Under the pieces are notes generated by a model. It was given only the letters and a program-made list of their open reading frames with translations, searched no databases and was not told the origin of the DNA. Positions 1 to 7,616 of a DNA stretch of 64,000 bases are shown in pieces (position 1 is the stretch's first letter; every line of letters starts with the position of its first letter). The translations under genes and the position numbers were made by a program. This stretch comes from JBCBSK01 sp965250105 (GTDB lineage: Bacteria; Pseudomonadota; Alphaproteobacteria; Rhizobiales; Tepidamorphaceae), in contig OZ252290.1 in NCBI GenBank assembly GCA_965250105.1, positions 3,162,001 to 3,226,000 of the forward strand, written 5' to 3'.

Positions 1-561
1 TCCATATCCCCCTCCAATTTCTATAATATGACTATAGTTTTTATTGCGAAAATTCTGCAAATAAATTGCCGCTGTATTTATTCGGCGCAAAAAGTTGGGC
101 GAAAAATTCCGACCATCTATCTTATAGACTTTCGGATCCCCCACATCGCTTTCCACAACTGAGCGGAGCAGTTCGCCGGCGTACTCGCCCTGAGAAAGCC
201 AATGATAGAGAAGCGACAGATGACAGGTGATCGCCGCATCATACTGTCTTTCGTACCGCTTCTGCAGGTTCTGAAATGCATCCAGATCCGAGGAATTGCC
301 TTTGTGTGTGAAAGGCCATGGAAAACGTGAGACAGCTCGGGGCTTCTCTTCCGTTTTTAGTGGCTCCATAATGGGGAAGTAACCGTAGCCTTTCACCAGA
401 TTCCAATCTGATCGAAATGAATCTAATCCTTCTTTTCTGAGGTGGTGTAAAATGCGATCGCAATACTCCAGCCAGTAGCTGGATGGCTTCCAGATCGCAT
501 CCTGCCCTTTCATATCCTGAACCAACAATTCCATCAGCTCATTGTCGTTCTGGATTGTCAT
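1..561 (-). CDS. Putative sugar O-methyltransferase, 3' end beyond the window
   Basis: The first 187 codons are present and the frame is still open at base 1. The last visible residues (about 179-187) form a glycine-rich SAM-binding loop of the type EIGGGYG, preceded by an N-terminal region rich in Trp, Tyr and Phe. This layout fits the NanM-like putative sugar O-methyltransferases found in LPS and capsule loci. It lies about 60 bases downstream of the NeuA-like gene on the same strand and probably ends that operon. It would methylate a sugar of the locus glycan. The family is inferred from motif I and context, because the catalytic half is outside the window. Confidence 0.6.
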   Translation of the reverse strand, partial: MTIQNDNELMELLVQDMKGQDAIWKPSSYWLEYCDRILHHLRKEGLDSFRSDWNLVKGYGYFPIMEPLKTEEKPRAVSRFPWPFTHKGNSSDLDAFQNLQKRYERQYDAAITCHLSLLYHWLSQGEYAGELLRSVVESDVGDPKVYKIDGRNFSPNFLRRINTAAIYLQNFRNKNYSHIIEIGGGYG

Positions 562-622
562 GGCTAATTCCCTGGTAGATCGAATATGAAACCCAACAAC
601 TGATGTGGCGACGACGAAAGGT

Positions 623-1309
623 TCATGCGAGATGCGCCATCGCAGCTAGTGCGGCCTCCGCCACTGCAAGATCCTCGGGCTCGTCAATTTCAATCGTTTC
701 GTTTTCGGATGTTTCAAACATGGCGACGGTCCCGAATGTCCGGCATTCGGATGCAAGAAAGCCAGCGGTGCGGGCAATATAGAAGTTACCGGTCTCTCGA
801 AAAAAAACGTCTTCATCACGCAAGTGCTGACGCATTGGCCTCTCCATTGTGTCGTACATGGGCTGCAGAGAAGCTCCACCACGCCAAATGAAATTTTTTA
901 TTTGCGCGGAAGAAAACATCGAGTCGCAACCCAAGCGCGCAAACTCCAACAATGCGCGGTCTATCAACCCCGGGCTGCGCACCGGTGATGTCACCTGGGG
1001 AAACAAAAAAATGTCGGGCAATGGCGTTCGGCAGAAGTGATTGATCGCGTGTAAAAGTGCCCCTTCAGATGAGGCTAAGTCTCCCGACAGAGCCGCAGGC
1101 CTTAACCCGACCACCCGGGCACCGCACTGTTCAGCAATTTCTGCGATTTCAGGAGCATCGGTCGAGACTACAGCATCACGAATATGTTCGGAGGAAACGG
1201 CCATTTCGATCGTCCAAGCGATCAACGGTTTGCCTGCGACCTCAATGATGTTTTTGCCTGGGATTCCCTTCGAGCCGCCGCGGGCCAGAATAATTGCGTC
1301 GCAATTCAT
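623..1309 (-). CDS. NeuA-like acylneuraminate cytidylyltransferase family protein
   Basis: This 228-residue protein begins with the CTP-binding signature of the NeuA/PseF/LegF family (ARGGSKGIPGKN, residues 9-20) and keeps the usual length. Family members join CMP to a nonulosonic acid (sialic, legionaminic or pseudaminic) before transfer. The start lies 11 bases after the stop of the upstream methyltransferase gene, so the two are co-transcribed. It is the second cytidylyltransferase of the locus, the other being fused to a PseG-like domain at 14026-15663. Which sugar each uses cannot be read from sequence, and a related nucleotidyl acceptor is possible. Confidence 0.8.
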   Translation of the reverse strand: MNCDAIILARGGSKGIPGKNIIEVAGKPLIAWTIEMAVSSEHIRDAVVSTDAPEIAEIAEQCGARVVGLRPAALSGDLASSEGALLHAINHFCRTPLPDIFLFPQVTSPVRSPGLIDRALLEFARLGCDSMFSSAQIKNFIWRGGASLQPMYDTMERPMRQHLRDEDVFFRETGNFYIARTAGFLASECRTFGTVAMFETSENETIEIDEPEDLAVAEAALAAMAHLA

Positions 1310-1320
1310 CTCGCTCCTTT

Positions 1321-2103
1321 CTATTCGGGCTTGTTGGCAAATACCGTGAGAAACGAGCCATAGAACGGCGGTGACATTCCCTGTTCAGGGCTCCGCATGC
1401 GTTCGTAGCTTTTTGGGGTATCAAAGCGCGTGTCAAAAAAGGGCTTCTCGACTTGCCCAATAACAAACCCGCTGTCCCGTAAGAGCCGGATCAGCGAATC
1501 CTCCGTGAAGAGGCTGACATGCGTTGGATCGTGAAGCAGCCTGAAACGATCGCCAAAGCGGCGTGCAGCAGCGCTGGCAAAATCTGGCGTTCCACAGACA
1601 AACGTGCCGCCTGGCGCCAGCATTGTGAAAATCGTCTCAACAAAAGCGATTGGATCGTCGACATGCTCGATAACGTGATGGGCGATGATGGAGCGGCAAT
1701 CGCTCGGTCGATCTGTCAGATCCTCCAGAACACCACAAAACAGTTTCGCGCTTGTGTGTTGGCGGCAGATCTCAATCGATCGTTCAGATGTATCCAAACC
1801 GTATAGCTCGTGATGCGAAGCAATCTGTTCAAGCAATTCTCCCAGACCGCATCCTACATCAAGAACCCGGCCTGCCGGTAAAGCATTCACCGCAGCTGCG
1901 ATATAAGCCACATCTTGCCGCCGCTCTGCACGCTCGTTCTCCAGATTCCGCTGCCGCCCATCCGGATCACGCTTTCTGATCCAGTACTCTTTCTCAACTT
2001 CCGGCGATATCTCCCGCCGAACAAAATACTCGCCATTCGAATAGAGTTTCAGGCAGCGATCAATATAGCTTTCCGCAGAGGGCAATTGATTGCTCATATT
2101 CAA
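1321..2103 (-). CDS. Class I SAM-dependent methyltransferase
   Basis: The product has 260 residues. SAM-binding motif I (VLDVGCGLGEL) is at residues 80-90, followed by an acidic ribose-binding position (GLDTSERS) and a motif like HVIEHVDDP. This is a Methyltransf_11/23 pattern, common in polysaccharide loci for O- or N-methylation of a sugar. Its ATG overlaps the stop of the upstream pyruvyl transferase family gene by four bases (ATGA), so the two are translationally coupled. The acceptor is unknown. Confidence 0.78.
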   Translation of the reverse strand: MNMSNQLPSAESYIDRCLKLYSNGEYFVRREISPEVEKEYWIRKRDPDGRQRNLENERAERRQDVAYIAAAVNALPAGRVLDVGCGLGELLEQIASHHELYGLDTSERSIEICRQHTSAKLFCGVLEDLTDRPSDCRSIIAHHVIEHVDDPIAFVETIFTMLAPGGTFVCGTPDFASAAARRFGDRFRLLHDPTHVSLFTEDSLIRLLRDSGFVIGQVEKPFFDTRFDTPKSYERMRSPEQGMSPPFYGSFLTVFANKPE

Positions 2104-3263
2104 GTCCTGGACAACGCACGATCGAGGAAGCTCGACAATTCGTGGTGAAAAGCGGATAGATTAATCCGCTCATTGTTGCATGCTTCAAGCTGGCTCGAAC
2201 GCATAGAAGCGGCCGCACTGTCTTCTAGTGCATGGTCCAGCAATGCAAACACATCATCAAGAGCAGGCTCTGGAGAGCCGCTTTCAAGCCGAACGCACTG
2301 GTTCTCAAGTGAGAGACCTGCAAACAAGCCTGCGAGCTTGTGGTGGGAAGAAAGGCCGACGGTCGGCACACCCAGACCGATCGGGACTATGCTCCCATGG
2401 AAGCGCATCGATAGCACGGCACTGGCTCCCCGATAGAGAGCGAAAACCCGCGACCAAGCGTGCTCATCGACTTGATAGGGGGCAACTTCGATGCGTGTGC
2501 GGCGCAATTTATCATCAAGCCGCCCAAGGCAATCCGCAATCAACTTGATATCGGAGTAGACATGCGGCGCGAACATCACATCAACATCTGGCCTGGCCAG
2601 CAACAAAGCCTCGACCCGCTTGGCCAGCGCACGGGCGAAAGTCTGCCCGCTTAAGTCATCCGTGCCGAACCGAATGTCGGGCATGTCTCCAGCCAAATTG
2701 ACAATAACATAATTGCGCGCTTTTGGAGCAGCAGTATCAGGTCGAGCGAAAAGACCTCCATCGGGGATTACGGGCATGCGGCTCGCATACTCAACGCCAA
2801 CAGCCTGTTCAACAATTTCGCGCGAACCGTCATTGCGAAGCGAGTACAGAAACCGTTCGGGATCTGAACAATGATCTAGGAAGCTTCGCATCCGCTTTAT
2901 CGCGAGTGGGTGCACGCCACGGGTCGCATCGCACCCGATTCCATAAAAAACAACCGGACAACGCAATTGCAGAAGGAAGTCCGGTGTAAAGTCAAAATAG
3001 GTGCCCGATGCGGTATTGTCGCGCCACATTTGAAAAATACTGTTGCCACCAAACAGAACAAGGTCTGCGGTCTTTGAAAGATCCAAAAATGTCTCATCAA
3101 AGCGGCGCAAACCCCAATGGATGAAGTCGCGGATCTCAATGCGCTCATACGTAAAGTGTTGACCGATATCTTGAGCCCGGGTGCGATATGCACCATCGTG
3201 CATTGCTCCATCACCGGTATTGCCTGCAAACGAGGCTATGTGGAGGGTCCTGACAGGCAGCAT
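2100..3263 (-). CDS. Polysaccharide pyruvyl transferase family protein
   Basis: The 387-residue product has an N-terminal N-T-G-D-G motif (residues 15-19) and a glycine-rich FGGNSIFQ segment near residue 72. Near the C-terminus is a conserved stretch with an Arg-Phe-His (SMRFHGSIVPIGLGVPTVGL). This is the pattern of the PF04230 pyruvyl transferase superfamily. Characterised members add ketal pyruvate to hexoses and others have different roles. It is the first gene of a minus-strand operon of four, starting from a short divergent region (3264-3427). It is one of three family members in the window. Confidence 0.75.
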   Translation of the reverse strand: MLPVRTLHIASFAGNTGDGAMHDGAYRTRAQDIGQHFTYERIEIRDFIHWGLRRFDETFLDLSKTADLVLFGGNSIFQMWRDNTASGTYFDFTPDFLLQLRCPVVFYGIGCDATRGVHPLAIKRMRSFLDHCSDPERFLYSLRNDGSREIVEQAVGVEYASRMPVIPDGGLFARPDTAAPKARNYVIVNLAGDMPDIRFGTDDLSGQTFARALAKRVEALLLARPDVDVMFAPHVYSDIKLIADCLGRLDDKLRRTRIEVAPYQVDEHAWSRVFALYRGASAVLSMRFHGSIVPIGLGVPTVGLSSHHKLAGLFAGLSLENQCVRLESGSPEPALDDVFALLDHALEDSAAASMRSSQLEACNNERINLSAFHHELSSFLDRALSRT

Positions 3264-3427
3264 GTCGGTCTCTCTTATGGTGCGGAGATTTATATGCTGA
3301 TAAGAAAGCCGCCAAAATCGGCATCATCGATTTGTAAGCTTAAGCGTTAAGCGCCTGGTTGCCAAGGCGAGACGCGCCACCGCTGCGAACACCTGATAGC
3401 CCAGGGTCGCGTGAAAGTGTTCCAATA

Positions 3428-4573
3428 ATGAAAAGATATGACTTCATAGTCGAATTCAGCTTTCACATTGGCGAACTCTACTTCATCATACCCTTTCTCC
3501 ATCATCTCTACCGCCGACGACCATTTAGGTGGTGGTCCGCACGCATAAATGAGCCGCGTGTTTGCCTTTTGTTTACGAAGCCAGAGGTTTGGGAGGCGTT
3601 TCAGGCAGATGTGCTACTACAAAAGGCAGTCGCCCGAATTGACTGCGACATTCTGCGATCATTCGACGTCAGGGACGGCCAATCCACGCCCGCTGCTGGG
3701 CAATTCTGCAAAGATGTGCTGAAGCGGGCGCCAATGCTGTTGTCACATATTGGCGGCAGTCTCGCCAAAAGAATCGCTCATACGCATTATGGCGACGAAC
3801 TGCGGGTCGTCTTGTTTCCGCACACTAGCTCACCAGCATTGTTCAATTTAGACGTCGCTTCACGCATGGGCCTCAAACAACGTGGTGACGCCAAATCGGC
3901 CGTCCTTACGCCTGATCCGGAATCCGCTGGATATTATCAGCTGACCGGTATTCCCCGTTCCATTGTCATTGGATACCACTCCATTGCAGCGCCGTGGCGT
4001 AAGATCATCACTCAGGTCAGCAAGCAAGAACAGCCGCAGCTTGCTCGAGCCAAGCCTTTTGCACTGGTTTTCAGCTACGGTGCTCGGGATGATGTCCTGA
4101 CCGTTGAACAATGGACCGAACTGCATCTGACCACTTATGTTGCGATCCGAAAGGAGTTTCCTGACATCAAAATTGTCTTCAAACCTCACCCTTCACAGGA
4201 TCTGGATGCTCTTCGGACCTTAGTGTCAGCACAGGGAATGTACGGCGCCGAAATCAGTCTGGAAAATCCGCTGCTGCTGGCAGAGCGAGCAGCATTTGCA
4301 GTCAGCTATCTGACTGGTGGCATCTTCAACGCATTGTACGTTGGGACACCGGCAATCAACTACTTCAACGGACGAAGCACATATGAACGGGCTCGTGGTG
4401 GTTTCAAGCACAACTACGCGGCGCTGGGCATCGCTGATGTGGAATCCGAGCAAGATCTGGCCGAGTGGCTTCGGACGGTCCGAATTGGCAAGACGCATAC
4501 ACATTTTTTGAACGAAAAGTCCGCGATACCGCTTATTGAGACACCCGAAGCATTCCAGAAAGCCCTCAGCTAA
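3428..4573 (+). CDS. GT-B-like capsule/LPS transferase-type protein, unassigned
   Basis: I place the start at the ATG at 3428 (381 residues). The frame extends 23 codons upstream only to a TTG, and that extension looks non-coding. The C-terminal half has an FKPHPS motif near residue 250 and a SYLTGGIFNALYVGTPAINY block near 293-312. This resembles the C-terminal domain of glycerophosphotransferase and capsule-synthesis (KpsS/KpsC) GT-B-like enzymes, where the His-Pro motif and a following Ser/Thr-Gly region bind the nucleotide donor. It is divergent from the adjacent minus-strand operon. The substrate is unknown and a new glycosyltransferase family is possible. Confidence 0.55.
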   Translation: MKRYDFIVEFSFHIGELYFIIPFLHHLYRRRPFRWWSARINEPRVCLLFTKPEVWEAFQADVLLQKAVARIDCDILRSFDVRDGQSTPAAGQFCKDVLKRAPMLLSHIGGSLAKRIAHTHYGDELRVVLFPHTSSPALFNLDVASRMGLKQRGDAKSAVLTPDPESAGYYQLTGIPRSIVIGYHSIAAPWRKIITQVSKQEQPQLARAKPFALVFSYGARDDVLTVEQWTELHLTTYVAIRKEFPDIKIVFKPHPSQDLDALRTLVSAQGMYGAEISLENPLLLAERAAFAVSYLTGGIFNALYVGTPAINYFNGRSTYERARGGFKHNYAALGIADVESEQDLAEWLRTVRIGKTHTHFLNEKSAIPLIETPEAFQKALS

Positions 4574-4746
4574 ACAAATCCTGCTTGCAGTGCTGAATCC
4601 AGATCCGGCGACAGCTCAATTGGCAATCGTTCGGAGTGCGACAGAGGCACCACCTACGCATTGACGCGCCGGCCTTGATCCGACAACGATAACCCCGGGC
4701 CTCGGAAACAAGGACTCTCAGCATTTTCAGTGATTTAGGGAAGTGT

Positions 4747-4764
4747 TGGTTGCGGGGGCAGGAT
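4747..4764 (-). other. tRNA 3'-end-like fragment, possible island attachment site
   Basis: On the minus strand these 18 bases read as the 3' acceptor end of a Met-type tRNA including CCA (ATCCTGCCCCCGCAACCA). No T-loop or anticodon arm follows, so this is not a gene. Integrative islands commonly leave such a fragment at their far att site. The rest of the gap between 4574 and 4927 has no gene I can support. Confidence 0.35.
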
Positions 4765-5987
4765 GTACCAATGATGGCGCTAAATTATTGATTTATAAGA
4801 TGTTTCGCAGGTGCGAAGCGGGCCCATGTTGACCGCTCGTGGACTTGATGCTCTTCCGCTTTCAGGAAAAGCGCCACCACGACGATCTGATTGCGGGAAT
4901 GGCTCGATATTGCTATCTCTCTGCAATTGATCTTGACCCTTGAAACTAGTCCGAACTGATTGCGAATTTTTGGGTGCATTCTGGCAAGAGAGGAGTGTAC
5001 CGATGCCGAAGAAGCGATGCAGCGATGAATAGATTGCCTTTGCGCTGAGGCAGGCAGAGGCCGGAGGGACGGTGGGCGAGATATGCCGTAAGATGGGGAT
5101 CGCTGAGGCGACCTTTTATCGATGGAAGAAGGTCTATGCCGGGATGTGTGTGGCGGAGATCCGGAGGCTAAAGCAGCTCGAGGATGAGAACGGCAAGCTG
5201 AAGTGTCTGGTCGCCGATCTGACGCTCGATAAGACCATGCTTCAGGATGCGCTAAGAAAAAAAGTGGTGAAGCCTGTCCGTCGTCGCGAGGTTGTCCGAC
5301 ACTATCAGGATGTGTTTGCGGTGTCGGAGCGCCGTGCTTGCAGGGCCATGGGCTTCGGACGGGCAAGCCATAGATACCAATCCCGGCGTGATCCTGAAGT
5401 GGAGCTCAGGATGCGACTGAAGGAGTTGGCTGAGAGCCGCGTGCGGTACGGATATCGCCGCCTGCACATTCTGCTGCGACGCGAGGGTTGGCATGTGAAC
5501 CACAAACGCCTGTATCGCTTGTATTGCGAAGAAGGTTTGTCGATCCAGACACGTAGCCCGAAATGACGCCGGGCATGTCAGTATCGATCCGGCCGGCCCG
5601 AAGCCGATGGCATGAACGATGTCTGGGCGATGGACTTCATGTCGGATCGTCTGTTCGACGAAAGGCCGTTCCGGATTCTGACGATCGTCGACTGCTACAC
5701 GAGAGAAGCTCTCGCGACCGCTGCGAGGACGAACTTCCGTGCGTATCAGGTCATTGATGAACTGGATCGATTAGCACCGATCAGGGGTAAGCCGCGCAGC
5801 ATTCGGGTGGACAACGGCCCGGAGTTCGCAGGTCGACTGCTCGACCAATGGGCCTACCTGAATAAGGTGGAGCTGGACTTCTCTCGGCCCGGAGAACCAA
5901 CCGATAACGCCTATATCGAAGCGTTCAACAGCCGCCTGTGACAGGAATGCCTGAGCGCTTCATGGTTCCTGTCTATGGACGACACTA

Positions 5988-6826
5988 GGCTCAGGACTCA
6001 TTGAATCCACCATATGACGATTGCTGCGATTGTGATTGCGGCCATGAAGACATCTGCTCGGCGGTCATAACGGGTTGCGATGCGGCGCCAGTCTTTGAGC
6101 CGTCCGAACATGTTCTCGATCTTATGACGTTGTTTGTATTGGGTTTTGCAGAATGATGCAGGATCTTTTCGGCCGTTGCGCGTTGGAATGCAGGGCGCGA
6201 TGCCCTTTGCCTTGAGAGCGGCGCGATACGCATCGGAATCGTAACCCTTGTCAGCGATTATCGTCGCATTGGCGCCTTCGTGTAGTGTTGGATACAGGAT
6301 TTTGGCACCGATGTGATCGGAGACTTGGCCTGCCGTCAGGCACATCGCGATGGGCCGCCCCTCGCCATCGCACACGGCGTGCAGCTTGGTGTTCAGTCCG
6401 CCTTTCGTCCGCCCGATATGGCGGGGAAGTATCCCCCTTTTAAGAGGCTCGACGCGGTACGGTGAGCCTTCAGGTGTGTTGCATCGATCATGAGCGTGCC
6501 GGGTGGGCCGTCTCTTGCTGCCAAGTGACTGAAAATCTTGTCGAATACGCCCAACTCAGTCCAACGGCGGAAGCGGTTGTAGAGCGTCTTGTGCGGTCCG
6601 TAAGCCTTTGGTGCATCCTTCCACTGAAGGCCATGCTTGATGACATAAACAATGCCGCTGACAACGCGCCTGTCATCAACACGGGGAACACCATGGGAGA
6701 GCGGGAAGAACGGCTTGATCTTGGCCATCTGGGCAGGCGAGAGAAGAAACAAATCAGCCATGGCAAACTCCTTTGACATGCTGAATCACATCGCCCGTCT
6801 CAATGCAATTTAACAGGTCCTGAGCC
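5988..6826 (-). mobile_element. IS5-family (IS427-group) element, copy 1
   Basis: This is an 839-base element with terminal inverted repeats GGCTCAGGAC and GTCCTGAGCC, inserted in a CTAG site. The TA at 5986-5987 is repeated at 6827-6828, the target duplication typical of this group. The uninterrupted target can be read in the second IS3 copy near 13705. It is identical to the element at 26689-27527 where compared, and is in the same orientation. Confidence 0.93.
5998..6761 (-). CDS. IS5-family transposase, two frames joined by frameshift
   Basis: The N-terminal frame (6393-6761 if started at MADLF, or from 6779) carries the DUF4096-like region and the first catalytic Asp in MIDATHLKAH. The second frame (5998 to about 6440) carries the second Asp (IADKGYDSD) and the Glu in HKIENMFGRLKDWRR. 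The frames overlap around an A-rich/G-rich stretch near 6430-6440, where programmed slippage makes the full DDE transposase in this group. All catalytic residues are present, so the element may still be active. The protein acts on its own 10-base terminal repeats. Confidence 0.88.
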
Positions 6827-7119
6827 TAGATCCCGGATAAACGAATGGAGAGCAGGTTACAACGAAACCAGGCCACATTCATCGCTCGGAAGCTTGACGC
6901 CGAGTGACTTTGCGGCCCACTGTGACAGGAATGCCTGAGCGCTTCATGGTTCCTGTCTATGGACGACACTAGATCCCGGACAAACGAATGGAGAGCAGGT
7001 TACAACGAAACCAGGCCACATTCATCGCTCGGAAACTTGACGCCGAGTGACTTTGCGGCCCAACTGAACGAAACTCGAAAGGTCGTATGAAGACCGGACC
7101 AGAAATTGGGTGAGATCCA

Positions 7120-7324
7120 AGTGGTTGATGGAACCGCAAAAGTGGTCAATGGTGATCAAGAGATCCAGCTCACCACCAATCAATCAACTGATATGCCTTG
7201 TGGATTTAAGCGTCGGCTGGAAAACTCAGGCATACTGCCGCCGGTGCTCATAGAGGTGCAGACTGGAGATTATCTGGGCGAGGATGACATCGTTCGATTT
7301 GACGATATTTATGGGCGTAGTTAG
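7120..7324 (+). pseudogene. manC: manC 3' remnant (mannose-6-phosphate isomerase cupin domain)
   Basis: The frame running out of the IS3 end encodes about 68 residues. They match the last part of type II ManC/AlgA: a VVDGTAKVVNGD cupin strand, a TTNQST segment, a RLENSG segment, and the terminal EVQTGDYLGEDDIVRFDDIYGR motif. The nucleotidyltransferase and most of the isomerase are missing, removed at the IS3 junction. No matching 5' piece is visible left of the IS. The 292 bases from 7325 to 7616 are AT-rich and hold no gene I can see, but probably hold the promoter of the next gene. Confidence 0.85.
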
Positions 7325-7616
7325 CAATATTTTGCTTTAAGCAATGTGATCTGAAATCTTGCAATTTCATATAAGAAAGCTTGCCAATTTCATCAAAAAA
7401 AGGCGGTTGTGAATTACAAAAATGAAGTATCTATCCTTGTCAAGTGAAATTCCTTTTGGAATAAAAAGGCGATCCTCTAGAAAAATAGAGTTTATTTTTG
7501 CAAAGGGCCAATGGGTATTGCTTATCAAATATTTGAAACCAGCTCTTAAGGGTTGGACAATTAAGAATTTAAGATTTCTATTTCCTGTATAATGTGTTTT
7601 ATTTAGGGAAAAATAA

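Larger units (their letters stand above)
5003..7090 (+). pseudogene. IS3-family transposase, broken (copy 1)
   Basis: The reading frame from ATG 5003 is stopped after nine codons by TAG at 5030 where the family has CAG (Gln). Translation could restart at GTG 5072. OrfA and OrfB are joined in one frame through a run of seven A at the usual slippage site near 5257. The merged frame then meets TGA at 5564 and again at about 5939, both where CGA (Arg) is expected. The rve integrase core (DFMSDRLFDERPF, VDNGPEFAG, EAFNSRL) is recognisable. IS5 and a tandem duplication further disrupt the 3' end. No active transposase is expected. Confidence 0.85.
4928..7119 (+). mobile_element. IS3-family element, copy 1, dead, with nested IS5
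   Basis: The ends are imperfect inverted repeats: TGATCTTGACCCTTGAAAC on the left, and TGGATCTCACCCAATTTC read from the right end. The body up to 5940 matches the copy at 12647-13854 base for base where checked. An IS5 element sits inside at 5988-6826. The 3' part carries a 143-base direct duplication: the first unit is 5936-5987 plus 6829-6919, and the second is 6920-7062. No direct target duplication is visible at the outer ends. The right end cuts into manC. Confidence 0.85.

Noticed and set aside
3359..3427. Extension of the GT-B-like gene to an upstream TTG
   Set aside because: The 23 extra residues are Pro/Arg-rich with no ribosome site. The ATG at 3428 starts the fold.
5030..5032. Stop codons in the IS3 transposase read as recoded codons
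   Set aside because: TAG and TGA are used as normal stops throughout the window, and all the sites fit simple C to T mutation of Gln or Arg codons.
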